A stretch of 64,000 bases of DNA from Bedellia somnulentella (taxonomy: Eukaryota; Arthropoda; Insecta; Lepidoptera; Bedelliidae), in contig OY755196.1 of NCBI GenBank assembly GCA_963576735.1, forward strand, positions 9,467,912 to 9,531,911, given 5' to 3'. Positions 49,938-61,200 of this stretch are shown here, one piece after another (positions within the stretch are counted from its first letter, which is position 1; each line of letters starts with the position of its first letter). The position numbers and the translations under genes were made by a program. Below the pieces are notes generated by a model. That model had not been told where the DNA came from, searched no databases, and saw only the letters and a program-made list of their open reading frames with translations.

Positions 49938-49964
49938 GTATGTGTAAATGTCAAATTACATTGC

Positions 49965-50015
49965 ATCACCATACTAGGTGGCGATCGATAGTTTCTGCCT
50001 ACCTGTAGTGTAGGA
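49965..50015 (+). mobile_element. LINE-C fragment (WRSIVSAYL codons)
   Basis: aggtggcgatcgatagtttc followed by tgcctacctg matches the RWRSIVSAYL codons; a short scrap. Confidence 0.45.
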
Positions 50016-50401
50016 AAATATGAAATCAACTATCTTGTATTGCTAAAGTGTAAATGTCGGCTTATTACATTGCATATACCCATGCATTGAAGGGTGGTCC
50101 ATACGATTTCTATTCGTTTTTGGTATGTTTATCTTTTATATGGCAAGATATAGTTCTTTGGGTAAGCAAGTAGAAAATATAATATTATTTAAGTGAAAAT
50201 AAAATACAATTACAAGTAATATAATAGTTCACAAGGTAGTATTTATGCCACGTGTCGCTTTGGTACTAAAGCTACGCGAATACGAGAGTAGTTATGGTGA
50301 AATATAGACAGTCCTAAATAACTATATTCCTAATTAAATTACGACCAAAATTACAAAATTATACTGCTGTGGTATATTAAATGAATACATATTACTTGAT
50401 A

Positions 50402-50656
50402 GCTGTGTAGTGTCGGCTTAGAATAACACTACCCTATTTCTGCCGGTGGGTGTACGTAGGAGGATACTAACGGTATTGGGGCTTTTAAGGGATTTCTGGG
50501 CGATGCGGTTAGAGACCCATCACCCACAACCTTTATTTCGCCAGCTTTTCCCCACTCAACTTTCCAAAAGTGGCTGGGGAACTTCTAGTTAGCTTAGCTC
50601 TGGCTACCCCTTCTTGGGATTTATAGCCGTGTGTATATGTATGTATGTATGTATGT
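50402..50656 (+). repeat. SINE-A, subfamily I, full length, inserted in another SINE-A
   Basis: gctgtgtagtgtcggcttag to gtgtgtatatgtatg; hairpin changed to gaacttctagtt, again paired. Confidence 0.88.
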
Positions 50657-50836
50657 AATAGCACTCCTACGGTATTGGGGCAATTAAGGAGTTTTTGGGC
50701 GATGCGGTTGGAGACCCATCACTAACAACCTTTATTTCACCATCTTTTCCCCACGCAACTTCCAAAAGTGGCTGAGAAATTTCTAATTCCCTAGCTTTGG
50801 CTACCCCTTCAAGGGATTTATAACCATGAGTATCCT
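50657..50836 (+). repeat. SINE-A 3' part
   Basis: cggtattggggcaattaagg, aagggatttataaccatgag; begins directly after the tail of the previous copy. Confidence 0.85.
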
Positions 50837-51176
50837 TCACCTTATCTACTAGTCAACACGTGCACCAAATATACCAAAGGTGCCGTCAAAAAAATACTTA
50901 GACTTAGTACAGCCTAAGGTTCCTCTTATGTTTCTCTTATTACCACTAGGTTTGCATAATAAGTAAGCAAAAGTTTACTGTAATAGGAGTTGAAATTGGG
51001 CAAGCATTGAAACACCAAACTAGAAAGGAATTACATGATACCGCAGGCTATCCTAATGTGGGGTGAAATTTCTTAATACTTGGAGAATGTGATCTTATAT
51101 AGCCTTACCACCCACACTTAGCCAAGTCTCGGATAACGCCCTAATTTTACATAAAAGTATAACAAAAACCACTTAC

Positions 51177-51804
51177 CGTATCCAATGTCATGTCGGACGG
51201 TGTTTTTGACTATAACTGGAGTTTCTTTATAACGGCAATCTGATTCATCTTTCTCGCTTTCATCAGCCATTTGAAGATTCGTTTCGTCTTGATTTTTAAG
51301 AGTTCTTGTAAAAAAATCGAAGTCTATTGCGGCTCGTTTCATCGTAGGTGTAGATGAAGCTGGAGTTCCAACTTCGAATTGTAACATTCTAGCGGGAGAC
51401 ATGACTTCTTGAACTGGTGATGGCTTCACAAAAATCTCTTTTTCTGTACTCGGAGTCAAAGCTTTTTTGAATAAATCGTGAGATCTTTGGACGTGTTTGT
51501 GAATAGTTTTAGGTGTTTCAACAATTTCTGAAATGTTTTCTTGGGATGTTAATGCATCTGGTGTGTCAGGAAAGAAAGTAGAAGTAGTTGGTGATTCCAA
51601 GTAACAATTTGGTGTCATGATCGTGGATAAGTTCATGTCTTCAACTGTAACATTTTCTCCAATTAAAGATATATCATCAGCGCTCATTTGTAATGCATCG
51701 AGTGCAGATGGATTTTCAGTGGATAATTCTTCATTTTGGTTAAAAGATAAATCAGTGTCCGTTATGTCGTCGGATGGCATATCAATTCCAAAGATTGAAT
51801 CCAT
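51177..51804 (-). CDS. First coding exon of an unidentified acidic, SP/TP-rich protein
   Basis: ATG at 51804 in good context (aaaATGG). The open frame gives 209 codons plus one base, ending at the donor gtaagt (51176-51171); the frame continues only briefly into the intron. The protein starts MDSIFGIDMPSDDITDTDLS, is Asp/Glu/Ser/Thr-rich and has many proline-directed sites (TPNCY, SPTT, DTPD, ETPK, LTPS, PSPV, MSPAR, GTPASSTPT). It has no signal peptide, membrane segment or cysteine motif. Codon use and lack of stops over 628 nt support a real exon. No domain is recognised; a nuclear or cell-cycle phosphoprotein would fit the composition, but that is a guess. The next exon must start with two bases of a split codon and was not found. 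Confidence 0.75.
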
Positions 51805-52853
51805 TTTAAATATTTCGAGTCAATTCGTATTGCGTATATGCTTCACGAACGATTATTCGATTCAGTATTTTACATCACTAGTTGAAAATGTTTACATTAC
51901 AGTACACAAACACATACGCAGCGGTGTGAATCTGACGTTTCTGTGTATGTGTGCAGTTGGTTTCAGACTTTTAGAGATGTCAAACAAATGCAGATGTCAA
52001 ATTATTTGACAGTTCCCAATATTTGTTTATTTTCACTAAATTCGCAACCTCACTTTTGTTATTGATTTATGCAAAAACTTACTTTTATTCCAAAGTTTTA
52101 TTTAGGTTCATTCTGTTGATATATAACAACACAATTAAACTCAAAGATACAACATGTCCACTACGTTAATCCGGCTATAAATAACATTGTACCGCGACAT
52201 GCACTGATTTTCTTGACTTCTCTTTCTGCTAATTATGATTTCTTCGAATCATTAGCAACAAATGACAATCACAAGCACTTTTATGAGTGTATTAACTCGA
52301 TAATGTTCGATAATGCCGAGTTGGTGACTTTGATAAGCGTTCGGCGCGGATTCAGTATGTCGCACTGAGCGCATATACAAACATATACTTGCTAAATATA
52401 TATCTACATCGAGCTGTCAAACTAGTTTAAGTTTATTCCTTCGTGGGCTGTATAGTGTAGAATACGAATATCATACGAATTTCCTTTAAATCTGGCTGTT
52501 TATGCGTATCTTAGTTGTCTTGTAACAAAATCAATAATTGAAGTACTGTAATTTATCATCATTCGTTTCAGTACGTTAGTAGCTTCATATCCAAGGTCAA
52601 ATCAATAGGCGAACCTTGCTATGTTAAGGTCATGCATCTAATCTTCCGAGTAAATATCTAGTAATTGTACATTAGTACTTGGTTTGCATTGAAATAAAAA
52701 TATTAGGTTGCATTTTATTCTTTACCTTCGCTTTCAGTAGTTATTAGATTATATGCTGTCCATCATTTGTGTAAAACGTAATTAGCTCTAAGCATTAGTA
52801 AGTAGATACAATAACAATGTTGTACAAAGTACTAATTTATACTACTTTTACAA

Positions 52854-53094
52854 GCCGTGTATTGCTGGCTTAGAATGTCACTACCCCTTTCTACCTACGG
52901 GTGTCGTTAGAGACGACCTAGGGTATGGGGCTTATTTAAGTTGTTATTGGGCGATGCGGTTGGAGACCCATCACCAACGATACTTCATTTCTACCATCGT
53001 GTCCCATATCACCTTCCAAATATGGCTGAGGAGTTTCTAGCTCTGAAGTTCTGGCTAACCCTTCTTGGGATTTATGGCCATGAGTACATGTATA
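52854..53094 (+). repeat. SINE-A, subfamily IV, full length
   Basis: gccgtgtattgctggcttag, gaggagtttctagctctgaa, ggccatgagtacatg. Confidence 0.85.
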
Positions 53095-53111
53095 TTCAAA
53101 TTTTGTAGAGA

Positions 53112-53210
53112 GTGTTGTGTAGTGTCGGCTTTGAATAACACTTGCTTAACTTGCCTGTTTCTTCCCGCGGGCGGGTATCGTAAGAGGCAACACTACACAT
53201 TTATTAAAAC
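53112..53210 (+). repeat. SINE-A head fragment, diverged
   Basis: tgtgtagtgtcggctttgaa, gtatcgtaagaggcaacact. Confidence 0.55.
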
Positions 53211-53307
53211 ACTGCAAAGGCAAAGCAAGCAAATGATTGGATTGAAACCTGCGATGTCTTGTTCGACACTTTGATTTTTCTGTTTTTATTTACTAAGCAA
53301 TGGATTC

Positions 53308-53549
53308 ACATACATATACTCACGGCTATAAATCCCTTAACGGGGTAGCCAGAGCTTTGGAATGAAAAATTCCTCAGCCACTTTTGGAAGTTGATTGGGG
53401 AAAAGATGGTAATAATAAATGTTTTTGGTGACGGGTTTCCAACCACATCGCCCAAAATCACTTAATAAACCCCTATACCCTTAGTCGCCTCTTACGATCA
53501 CCCACGGGTAGAAATGGGGTAGTGTTATTCTAAGCCGACACTACACGGC
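53308..53549 (-). repeat. SINE-A, subfamily II, full length
   Basis: acatacatatactcacggct to gccgacactacacggc; aatggatt occurs on both sides. Confidence 0.9.
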
Positions 53550-53832
53550 TATTGATTACAATGGATTGAGAGCTGTAGAATAGATTAATTCTTGATATAG
53601 AACAGAGCTTTGTTTTTTAGATTACATACCTTTTATTAATTCCTCGCGGATGCTCTAGTCTAGAAAATCGTACATAATCACGATCACGGTGCATATAGAA
53701 AATTATAGGCAATTACATTTCCTTGCCGCTTTCGGAAACGGGGAAAGAAAGTGATATTAATTATTGCAACCAAATCTCCTACTAATTACTCAAACCTAGT
53801 CCCTTGACAATTTTTTGAATTAACAAGAGCGT

Positions 53833-54063
53833 GCCGTGTAGTGCCGGCTTAGAATGTCGCTACCCCTTTCTACCTACGGGTGTCGTAAGAGGAGACTAAG
53901 GGTATTGGGGCTTTTTATTGGATTTTTGGGCGATGCGGTTGGAGACCCATCACCAAAAACCTTTAGTTTACCATCTTTTCCCCACTCAACTTCCAAAAGT
54001 GGCTGAGGAATATATAATTCCTTAGCTCTGGCTACCCCTTCTAGGGAAATATAGCCGTGATAG
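53833..54063 (+). repeat. SINE-A, subfamily III, with target duplication
   Basis: acaagagcgt on both sides; tail almost lost. Confidence 0.9.
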
Positions 54064-54164
54064 GTACGTTACAAGAGCGTCTTTTTTCTTCGATAGACGC
54101 TTTCTACGTCACCGGGTATCTAGGTAATTTTTATACATATACTCAAAGCTATACCTCACATAAA

Positions 54165-54320
54165 TGGGTAACGCCGTTAGCTCCCATATCGGGGTAGGTA
54201 GAGACTATCGATCGCCACTTCGTACGATCCTGGCTAACATCTCTAGCTTCGTTCACATCCATCAATCTTTCACACATCCTCTTTTATTCTTCATACTTCG
54301 GATAGCTGCCTTTTTGAACA
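54165..54320 (-). mobile_element. LINE-C terminal fragment, degenerate
   Basis: Minus-strand codons for RACMK..V.EAR and the WRS..SAYP end can be read with substitutions. Followed by a degraded SINE-A-like stretch to about 54460. Confidence 0.55.
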
Positions 54321-54462
54321 CATTCTCTTATCTAGTAGTTGAGAGAGGAAAGATAGTAAAATATTGTTCGGTTATGGGTCTATTTTATCGCCGAAAAATC
54401 TTAAGTTGCCTCGTATTACACCCACGGGAAAAATGGATAAGTGCAATTCTAAGCAGCATCGC

Positions 54463-54886
54463 TAGCACGAGGGACCTTTTATCGTCACTTACTATCTATA
54501 ACTGTCTATCGGCTAAAATGAGATAAAAGTATACTATACTCTTCGATCATATATACCAAAGATACACCAACAAAGCACGAAAAACGGCCCGGCCAAACAG
54601 TGCTTATTATATGGTAAGCACTGTTTCACTGACAGTCGCGTGCTGGATCTTGCAATAAATAATAGGTTTTAAGAAAATGCGGTAAGGTCGATAATTGTAG
54701 GAAAATGAATATTTAATTGTCAAACAGTCTTGTCATCATTGCGGTCCACTTTTGAGCGTTTTATTTGTATGGAGTGCGGCATCTTGGTATATATGATCGA
54801 AGACAATACTATGTAAGTGCGACAGAGATGGCTCTTTTTTACCACGCGTTATCTAGTTAAAAGGTTGCCCGTGCTAGCCGTACAAA
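54463..54886. mobile_element. MITE-2 copy split by another MITE
   Basis: gctagcacgagggacc at the left and gttgcccgtgctagcc at the right are the two ends; the middle is interrupted at about 54540-54806. Confidence 0.65.
54540..54806. mobile_element. MITE-3, nested in MITE-2
   Basis: Terminal inverted repeat cttcgatcatatataccaa / ttggtatatatgatcgaag. Inside lies a second hairpin, aaacagtgctta / taagcactgttt. Confidence 0.75.
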
Positions 54887-54935
54887 TTTAGTATCTGATA
54901 GTATATCAAAAACCACAATGAAGGCTTCTAAATAA

Positions 54936-54941
54936 TTTATT
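54936..54941 (-). terminator. Polyadenylation signal AATAAA of CEBPZ
   Basis: AATAAA on the minus strand, about 30 bp beyond the CEBPZ stop codon, implying a very short 3' UTR. Confidence 0.55.
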
Positions 54942-54972
54942 TACAAGAACAAATCAAATTTTAATTAACAAA

Positions 54973-55298
54973 TCAATTTCTTTTCTTTTTCCCGCCAACG
55001 CCGCCTGGACTAAAACCTTTTCGCTTCGCACCTTTTTTGTCAGCCATCTTGTTATTTGCGTTTGGTTTCTTCCCGCTAAATTTACCTTTGTTTTTCGAGT
55101 TTCTTTGTCCATTAATATTTTTATTGTATCCTCTGATCCATTTATCTCTATTTTCTTCCCAAGCCAATTGTTTTGTGCTAGAATTATCTGAGTTAGACAT
55201 TGCTTGGCTTGAACCTTGCTTTTTATTTGTCGCAGTTTCTTCTAAGAGAGTCGAGAATTCTTCAGCTGATGCGAATAATGAGCTTAAGTCATTGTTAC
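54973..55298 (-). CDS. Cebpz: CEBPZ terminal exon with SLFxSAEEF and KQLxWEExRD boxes
   Basis: 326 nt from acceptor ccccag to stop TGA. Encodes NNDLSSLFASAEEFSTLLEE, MSNSDNSSTKQLAWEENRDK, WIRG, then a Lys/Asn/Gly-rich tail of about 50 residues ending KKKRN. The two boxes are the strongest evidence for CEBPZ; the basic tail fits nucleolar retention. Confidence 0.92.
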
Positions 55299-58200
55299 CT
55301 GGGGATGAATTAATAGCAATAATTAGATTGTATAAAAAATAAACTGTTGGCTTAAATTAGCACTAACCGATTTTTTCTTACAGGACTAGCAAGAGCCGGC
55401 TCAGGGTTTCTTATTACTCTTTGTCTTGACTATATATAGTTTGATTTAATGGTACAGAGTTAATGTTTAGTGGTAATTGAAATATAAGATAATCATATAA
55501 ATACATTCTTAAAATCAAGCCATTCATTTTCTTTGGGGTAGGCAGACTACAGACTACAGCATACATCCTAGCAAATCTTTCGCGATATTAGAATAACAAT
55601 ATTAAACTTCATGCCCATGCCATAAAGATATTCTTGTTACTTCACTTTCATTGCAAGAACATAAAAAATCAATGAAACATACATATTTACATCCAAATAA
55701 ATTATATGAAAACTAAAAAATCAGTAAAACTGTTCAAGGGGTAAATAATGTACTATAGTATTTATGTTACCTTTTAGCTTGAAATTCATTTTCCCCTTCT
55801 TCCCCTTGTTTGGCACGTCCACAATGTCATCATCGTCGTCACTATCTTCAAGTAGCATTTCTGTAAGAAAAAACAAATAATTTCATATATGCCAACAGGG
55901 GTTTGAATAGCATTACCCCATCTCTTGTTGTCGGTATCGTACGAGGATAGCCTCATTATACAGTACCTATTCAGAGGTACTTGTGTGATATTTTTTACCA
56001 TAATAGTTTTTTTTAATGACATGATAGTCCAGTGAGTCCAGTGGGTAGAACACCCGCCCGTAAACAGAAGGGCGTGAGTTCCAATCCTGGGTCGGGCTGA
56101 CACCAATTTTTCTTTTCTAAAGTCATATGTGTGGTTAATTTATCATGGTTGTTAACGGTGAGGGAAAACATCGTGAGGAAACCCACATGGCTGAATTGTA
56201 CTTAGTCATGTGACAGTGTATTCCTACAAAACGGCGATAGGCCTGCCCTCTATCACGAGAGTACACTGTCTAAGCAAAACGTGGGTACCTTCTCTGGATA
56301 CTAGATGGCGCTGCCATGTGAGTTCAGAAGTATTGGTACCTCTGCCAACCTCTTCGGGGATAAACGGCGTGAACGTTTATGTTATGTTATTAGTATTTTT
56401 TTGTTTATTTCCTTTGATTGGTCGTTGCTTTTTATTATCCGTGTTTATATTTTGTGCCTTTAAGCAACGAATAAATTATTTCTCTGTTTAATTCTTCTAT
56501 AAAAGTTACGGAATAGCGATAATTTTATTCGTATCTCGTCTAACCCCTATTAACATCTATTTCTGTCTCGTTTGCAAGAAATCGTTTGCGGATTTTCATG
56601 ATGGAATTCGATTAGTTCAATGATACTTCCATATTTGTCGTTTTACAACATACTATTATTGTTCTAACCATTTTTAATAAACTTCATTTGACCTTCGAAT
56701 CGGCGAGTGCGACACGAATATATTTTACAAGCAGTTAGAAGAGGCGCGGATGATATTATCGTTTTCGGTTTTAAGATTCGATCTGACGGGTATCCTTCAT
56801 CAAAGATATTTAAATCAAATTTATTTCCTTATATCTTCTGAATGTAAATTAGTGATATATTAACCTCTTTTTGATAGTTGTTTCTAAAAATCTATTGGTA
56901 CAAAAGTTTGTTAATTTCATTGTTTATTTGTTCAAGGGTTAAATATCGGAAATACTGAAACGATCATAAAGAACCAATACAATAAAATAAAAACACAACA
57001 GGTGAACAGTGACAGAAAACAAAGAGAAACTGGGGCGGTAATTTTAATTTATACAAAAATATTCATGAATATATCAAAGTACATACATACATAAATAACT
57101 CACGGCTATAAATACCTTAACGGGGTAGCCAGAGCTTTGGAATGAGAAATTCCTCAGCAATTTTGGAAGTTGATTGGGGAAAAGATGGTAATAATAAATG
57201 TTTTTGGTGTTGGGTCTCCAACCACATCGCCCAAAAATCACTTAATAAGCCCCTATACCCTTAGTCGCCTTTTACGATGACACACGGGTAGAAATGGGGC
57301 AGTGTTATTCTAAGCCGACACTACACGGCAACAGTAATCTAAGTACGAAGTACAATAATCTATTTATAGCCAAATTTTGTCCATACATTAAATAGTTCAT
57401 TAGTAAATGACGTGAATAATGGATGTATATAGGGTGGCTCAGAATAACCTAACTGAGCTCAGTGGTCGCTAAGACTAAACATTTATTATGTAAGTATGTT
57501 CGAATTGATAAAATTCTAAAAATAACACATGTAAAATGAATAAATAACCAATTGCCCTTTATATCCTGTTTGTGTAAATCTAAGAAAGGTAATCAGCTAC
57601 CTGCAGGTGTAAATACAAAAATGCATTTTCGTAAAAACTAGTTTTAGAATTAATGATTGATTGTAATTTGTACAACTATAATCTCTTAGCTAATTTGTTA
57701 ATGAGTTTTTGTTTGTTCAACTACATAAAAATAACAAATTTGTACTTTGAGGTTGTCCATTAATCACGTGATCTTTTTTAGCATTTTTTAACCCCCCTCC
57801 CCTATTGGTGACACGTTGTGAGGTTTGAGACCATCCCTTCTCCCCCTTCTCAACATCACGTGTATTTTTAGTACCTACAACGAATCTTAAAATTTTCTGA
57901 ATATTATCTTAATTAAAATATAAACTATAATCTTATTTTATTCTGAAATTAAGGACCATAATAAAAATGTGCCGCTAAATATTTGTTTAAAAATCGCGCG
58001 TTTGACGAAAAAATAAATACACGAGATATTTTACTACACCCCCTCTCCCCATTGTTTTATTTTCGTGGTTTTTATCAACCCCCCCCCCCTTTCAAGCCTT
58101 ACGTGATTAATGGACAACCCCTAGCATTATCATAAGTAGTATGTAGTTTAAGTCCAATTTCATTATGTAAAAGTAGCAGTCAATCTTATTTTTTGGAAAA

Positions 58201-61200
58201 GAAGAACATAGAAGGCTACTCTATATAACTTCTTAAATCCGATAGACTTATAGAAAATACTTTTACAAAATAGGCCGTCTTAGTAATAGGGTTCCATTTG
58301 TAACATACTTAATTGGATCACTATAACGGCTTAATATTTAAACAAGTTTTTTTCTGTTAAGCTGTGTAGTGTCGGCTTAGAATAGCACTACCCCATTTCG
58401 GTATTGGGGCTTTTAAAGGTTTTTGGGCGATGTGGTTGGAGACCCATCACCAACAACCTTTATTTTACCATCTTTTCCCCACTCAATTTTCCAAAAGTGG
58501 CTGAGGATATTTAAATTCCTTAGCTTGGCTACCCCTTCCAGGGATTTAAAGCCGTGAGTATATGTATGTATTTTTTCTGAAATTAAACTATAATATTAAA
58601 GAACTCAAAATACCTTCTTCATCATCAGGGCCGGCTGGTTCGTCATCATCACCAGATATATCCAGTTCACCATCACTGTCGCCTGCGAGGAAAAGTAAAG
58701 AAAATTATATATTAGATGTTATTTTAAATCTTTCCAAATCAAACTTTCGAAAGTTGCTTCAGAATTTCTAATACTAAAGCTTTGGTAACCTTTGTTTCGC
58801 AATTTTTAGTCGTATGTATGTTATTTAAGTAAAATTAAATAACTTCCTTGCTATAATACTAATTGTATTAATGACAAAAACAATAATATTCTATTTCCAA
58901 AGTAATAACGTTACCGATAGCAAAAATGAATTGAAAAGGGAATGAAAGGATAAGTGACAATCCTAAAAGTCTAAAATAGTAACTCTGCTGCTATTTCGGA
59001 GAAATAAGGCGAAAACATGAGTCTTTGCTCATTTTTTTTTAATAGTCTATTTGACTGAGTTTTGAAAATTATCTTACGGTGTTAATTTGTTTATAAATAG
59101 CCCTAAAAAAATATTTTTTTGTCTTCATTTTAGCTATTTTATTAGAAAATCGGAAAAGAAAATGCAATATTCAAATGTGCCGCGAAAACGCGACTTTAAG
59201 TAAGGGACGATCCATTAATTACATCACACCTCAAGGGGGGGGGGAGGGGTTCACAAAATGTGACATATCGTGACAGGGGGGAGGGAGGAGTTCCATGTTT
59301 GTGACCTCACAACCCTCACTACAATGTTTCAATCTACTTAAGTTTAAAAAAAAAATCAGTTGTTAATTAACTTTGTAAATTTATTATATTATTATACTAA
59401 ACTAATCTTCAACATACTCGGATTTGTTTGGATGTATTCGTTGCCTATAATTTTGATACTATTTTTCTGGCAGAGTTTAATGAATAATTGTTTTCGAAAT
59501 AGCGAATGTATTTCAAAGGCAATAAGTCTCAATTTACAACGCCGTAGGCGTTTAAGCATTAAAAGTTAGTTTCAGAGTGATGTTGTAATTTCGGTTTCTC
59601 CTGAACTAAAAACCTAAATGTGACGTCACACTAAGGGGGGAGGGTGTAGTTAATTGTGACGAAGTGTGACAAGGGGGGAGGGAGGGGTCAAAAAATCATG
59701 AAATTGGTGTGACGTAATTAATGGATCGCCCCTAATATGGCGGCTGTAGCACAAATGACGTCAATTCCGCATTATACACCAATGAGCGAAGCGATACACA
59801 GTCTGTTTATGCGCGATCTACGTCATTATAGAAATAGCCAATCACGGTCGTTTTTAGTCACGTGACAGTTGCATCAAAAATACTTATTTTAGAAGACGGA
59901 TTTTAGTGAAATAATGCAATATTTTTATCTCGCATTATTACATATTGCTCCAAAAAAGAAATATTAAGACTAATGAGATAAAAGAAATGTATATTTTTAT
60001 AACAGTCTAAAAGCCTATTGAACCCTAAAAAATACAGAAACCGTAACAATTGTTTGTCTCCCCAGGGCACACTTCACATAAAAACTTAATTATTCAAAAT
60101 TATACAGATAATCTATACTCTAAAATAGTATAAAATAAAATAACAATAAGGTATCTTACCTGCATCAATATCATCATCTTCATCATCACCGCTGTCCAGT
60201 TCATCACCAACATCATCATCATCACCTTTCTTAGATTTAACTTTTTGCTTATTAGCTTCCATCTCTGAGAGGAAATCTAACTCTTCGTCGGAATCATCTA
60301 CAAATTAAGTTAATATTAATTTATAGTAACAATTTTATTCTCAATGATATTATATGATACTGGTATTCAGTACGATATTATAGTTCATAATTATTTCATC
60401 AAAATTCAAATAAATATAGAATAGATTCTCTTTAACGTACATCACAGTTTAACTTTTTTTTACATAGAAAATTTAAATTGGAGTACAACTGGCGGTCTTC
60501 TCGCTAAAATATAATGTAAGAACGATTCTTATTTGTACAAGTTATGATAAAAAGGTGGCGAGTTTTTCAAAAATCAATGCTTTTGCAGTAAATTTCAGAT
60601 ACTGAGAGAAGTTAGTATTTTTGACTAAATATGTACGGTACGGGCATATTACACATATAAAATAAAATAAAAGTATAATAATTAATTACTTTTGGTACTT
60701 ATTAATAAAATATTATAAAGATATAACTAAAACTAAGAAAAAAACTTCCATATTTATCATATAAATGTTGCCCTCAGCAGTATTTGAACCCGCAACTACA
60801 TAGAGGACCCAGAAGCTAATCACCTACCAACTAGGCCACAAACATCATCTACTAGAAGTATAATTTAAAATTATATTATTCATGTCTTCCCTTTAGGAAT
60901 ATAAGGGATAAAAACTATGTCTATTTTAAAAGCTCATTATATTCCTTCCATCCCTTTTGGGTAATATAGGATTCGAAAATTATACCGTGCCTTGTATTAT
61001 GCCGTGTAGTGCCGGCTTAGAATGTCGCTACCCCTTTCTACCCACGGTTGTCGTCAGAGGCGACTAAGGGTATTGGAACTTTTTATTGGATTTTTGGGCG
61101 ATGCGGTCGGAGACCTATCACTAAAAACCTTTATTTTACAATCTTTTCCCCACTCAACTTCCAAAAGTGGCTGAGGAATTTATAATTCCTTATCTCTGGC

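Larger units (their letters stand above)
43561..51176. other. Region between the kinase gene and the 51.8-kb exon
   Basis: Holds the mariner fossil, SINE-A copies, a LINE-C tail and a tRNA-like sequence. Possible later exons of the 51.8-kb gene were looked for on the minus strand and none was convincing. Unassigned AT-rich stretches: 44050-44390, 45660-46130, 46380-47030, 47100-48030, 48180-48590, 49430-49780, 50010-50400, 50840-51176. Confidence 0.6.
51805..54972. other. Intergenic region between the 51.8-kb gene and CEBPZ
   Basis: 51805-52850 is unique AT-rich sequence and probably includes the promoter of the 51.8-kb gene. The rest holds three SINE-A copies, a LINE-C tail and a nested pair of MITEs up to about 54885. 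Confidence 0.65.
55861..58613. other. CEBPZ intron with SINE-B, SINE-A and a C-rich MITE
   Basis: Contains SINE-B (56023-56392), SINE-A (57081-57331 and 58361-58570) and a C-rich palindromic MITE (57750-58122). The stretches 56400-57060 and 57340-57745 are unassigned. Confidence 0.7.

Noticed and set aside
51617..52009. 130-codon plus-strand frame
   Set aside because: Antisense to the acidic exon at 51177-51804; low-complexity start mirrors that exon.
55037..55342. 101-codon plus-strand frame
   Set aside because: Shadow of the CEBPZ terminal exon on the other strand.
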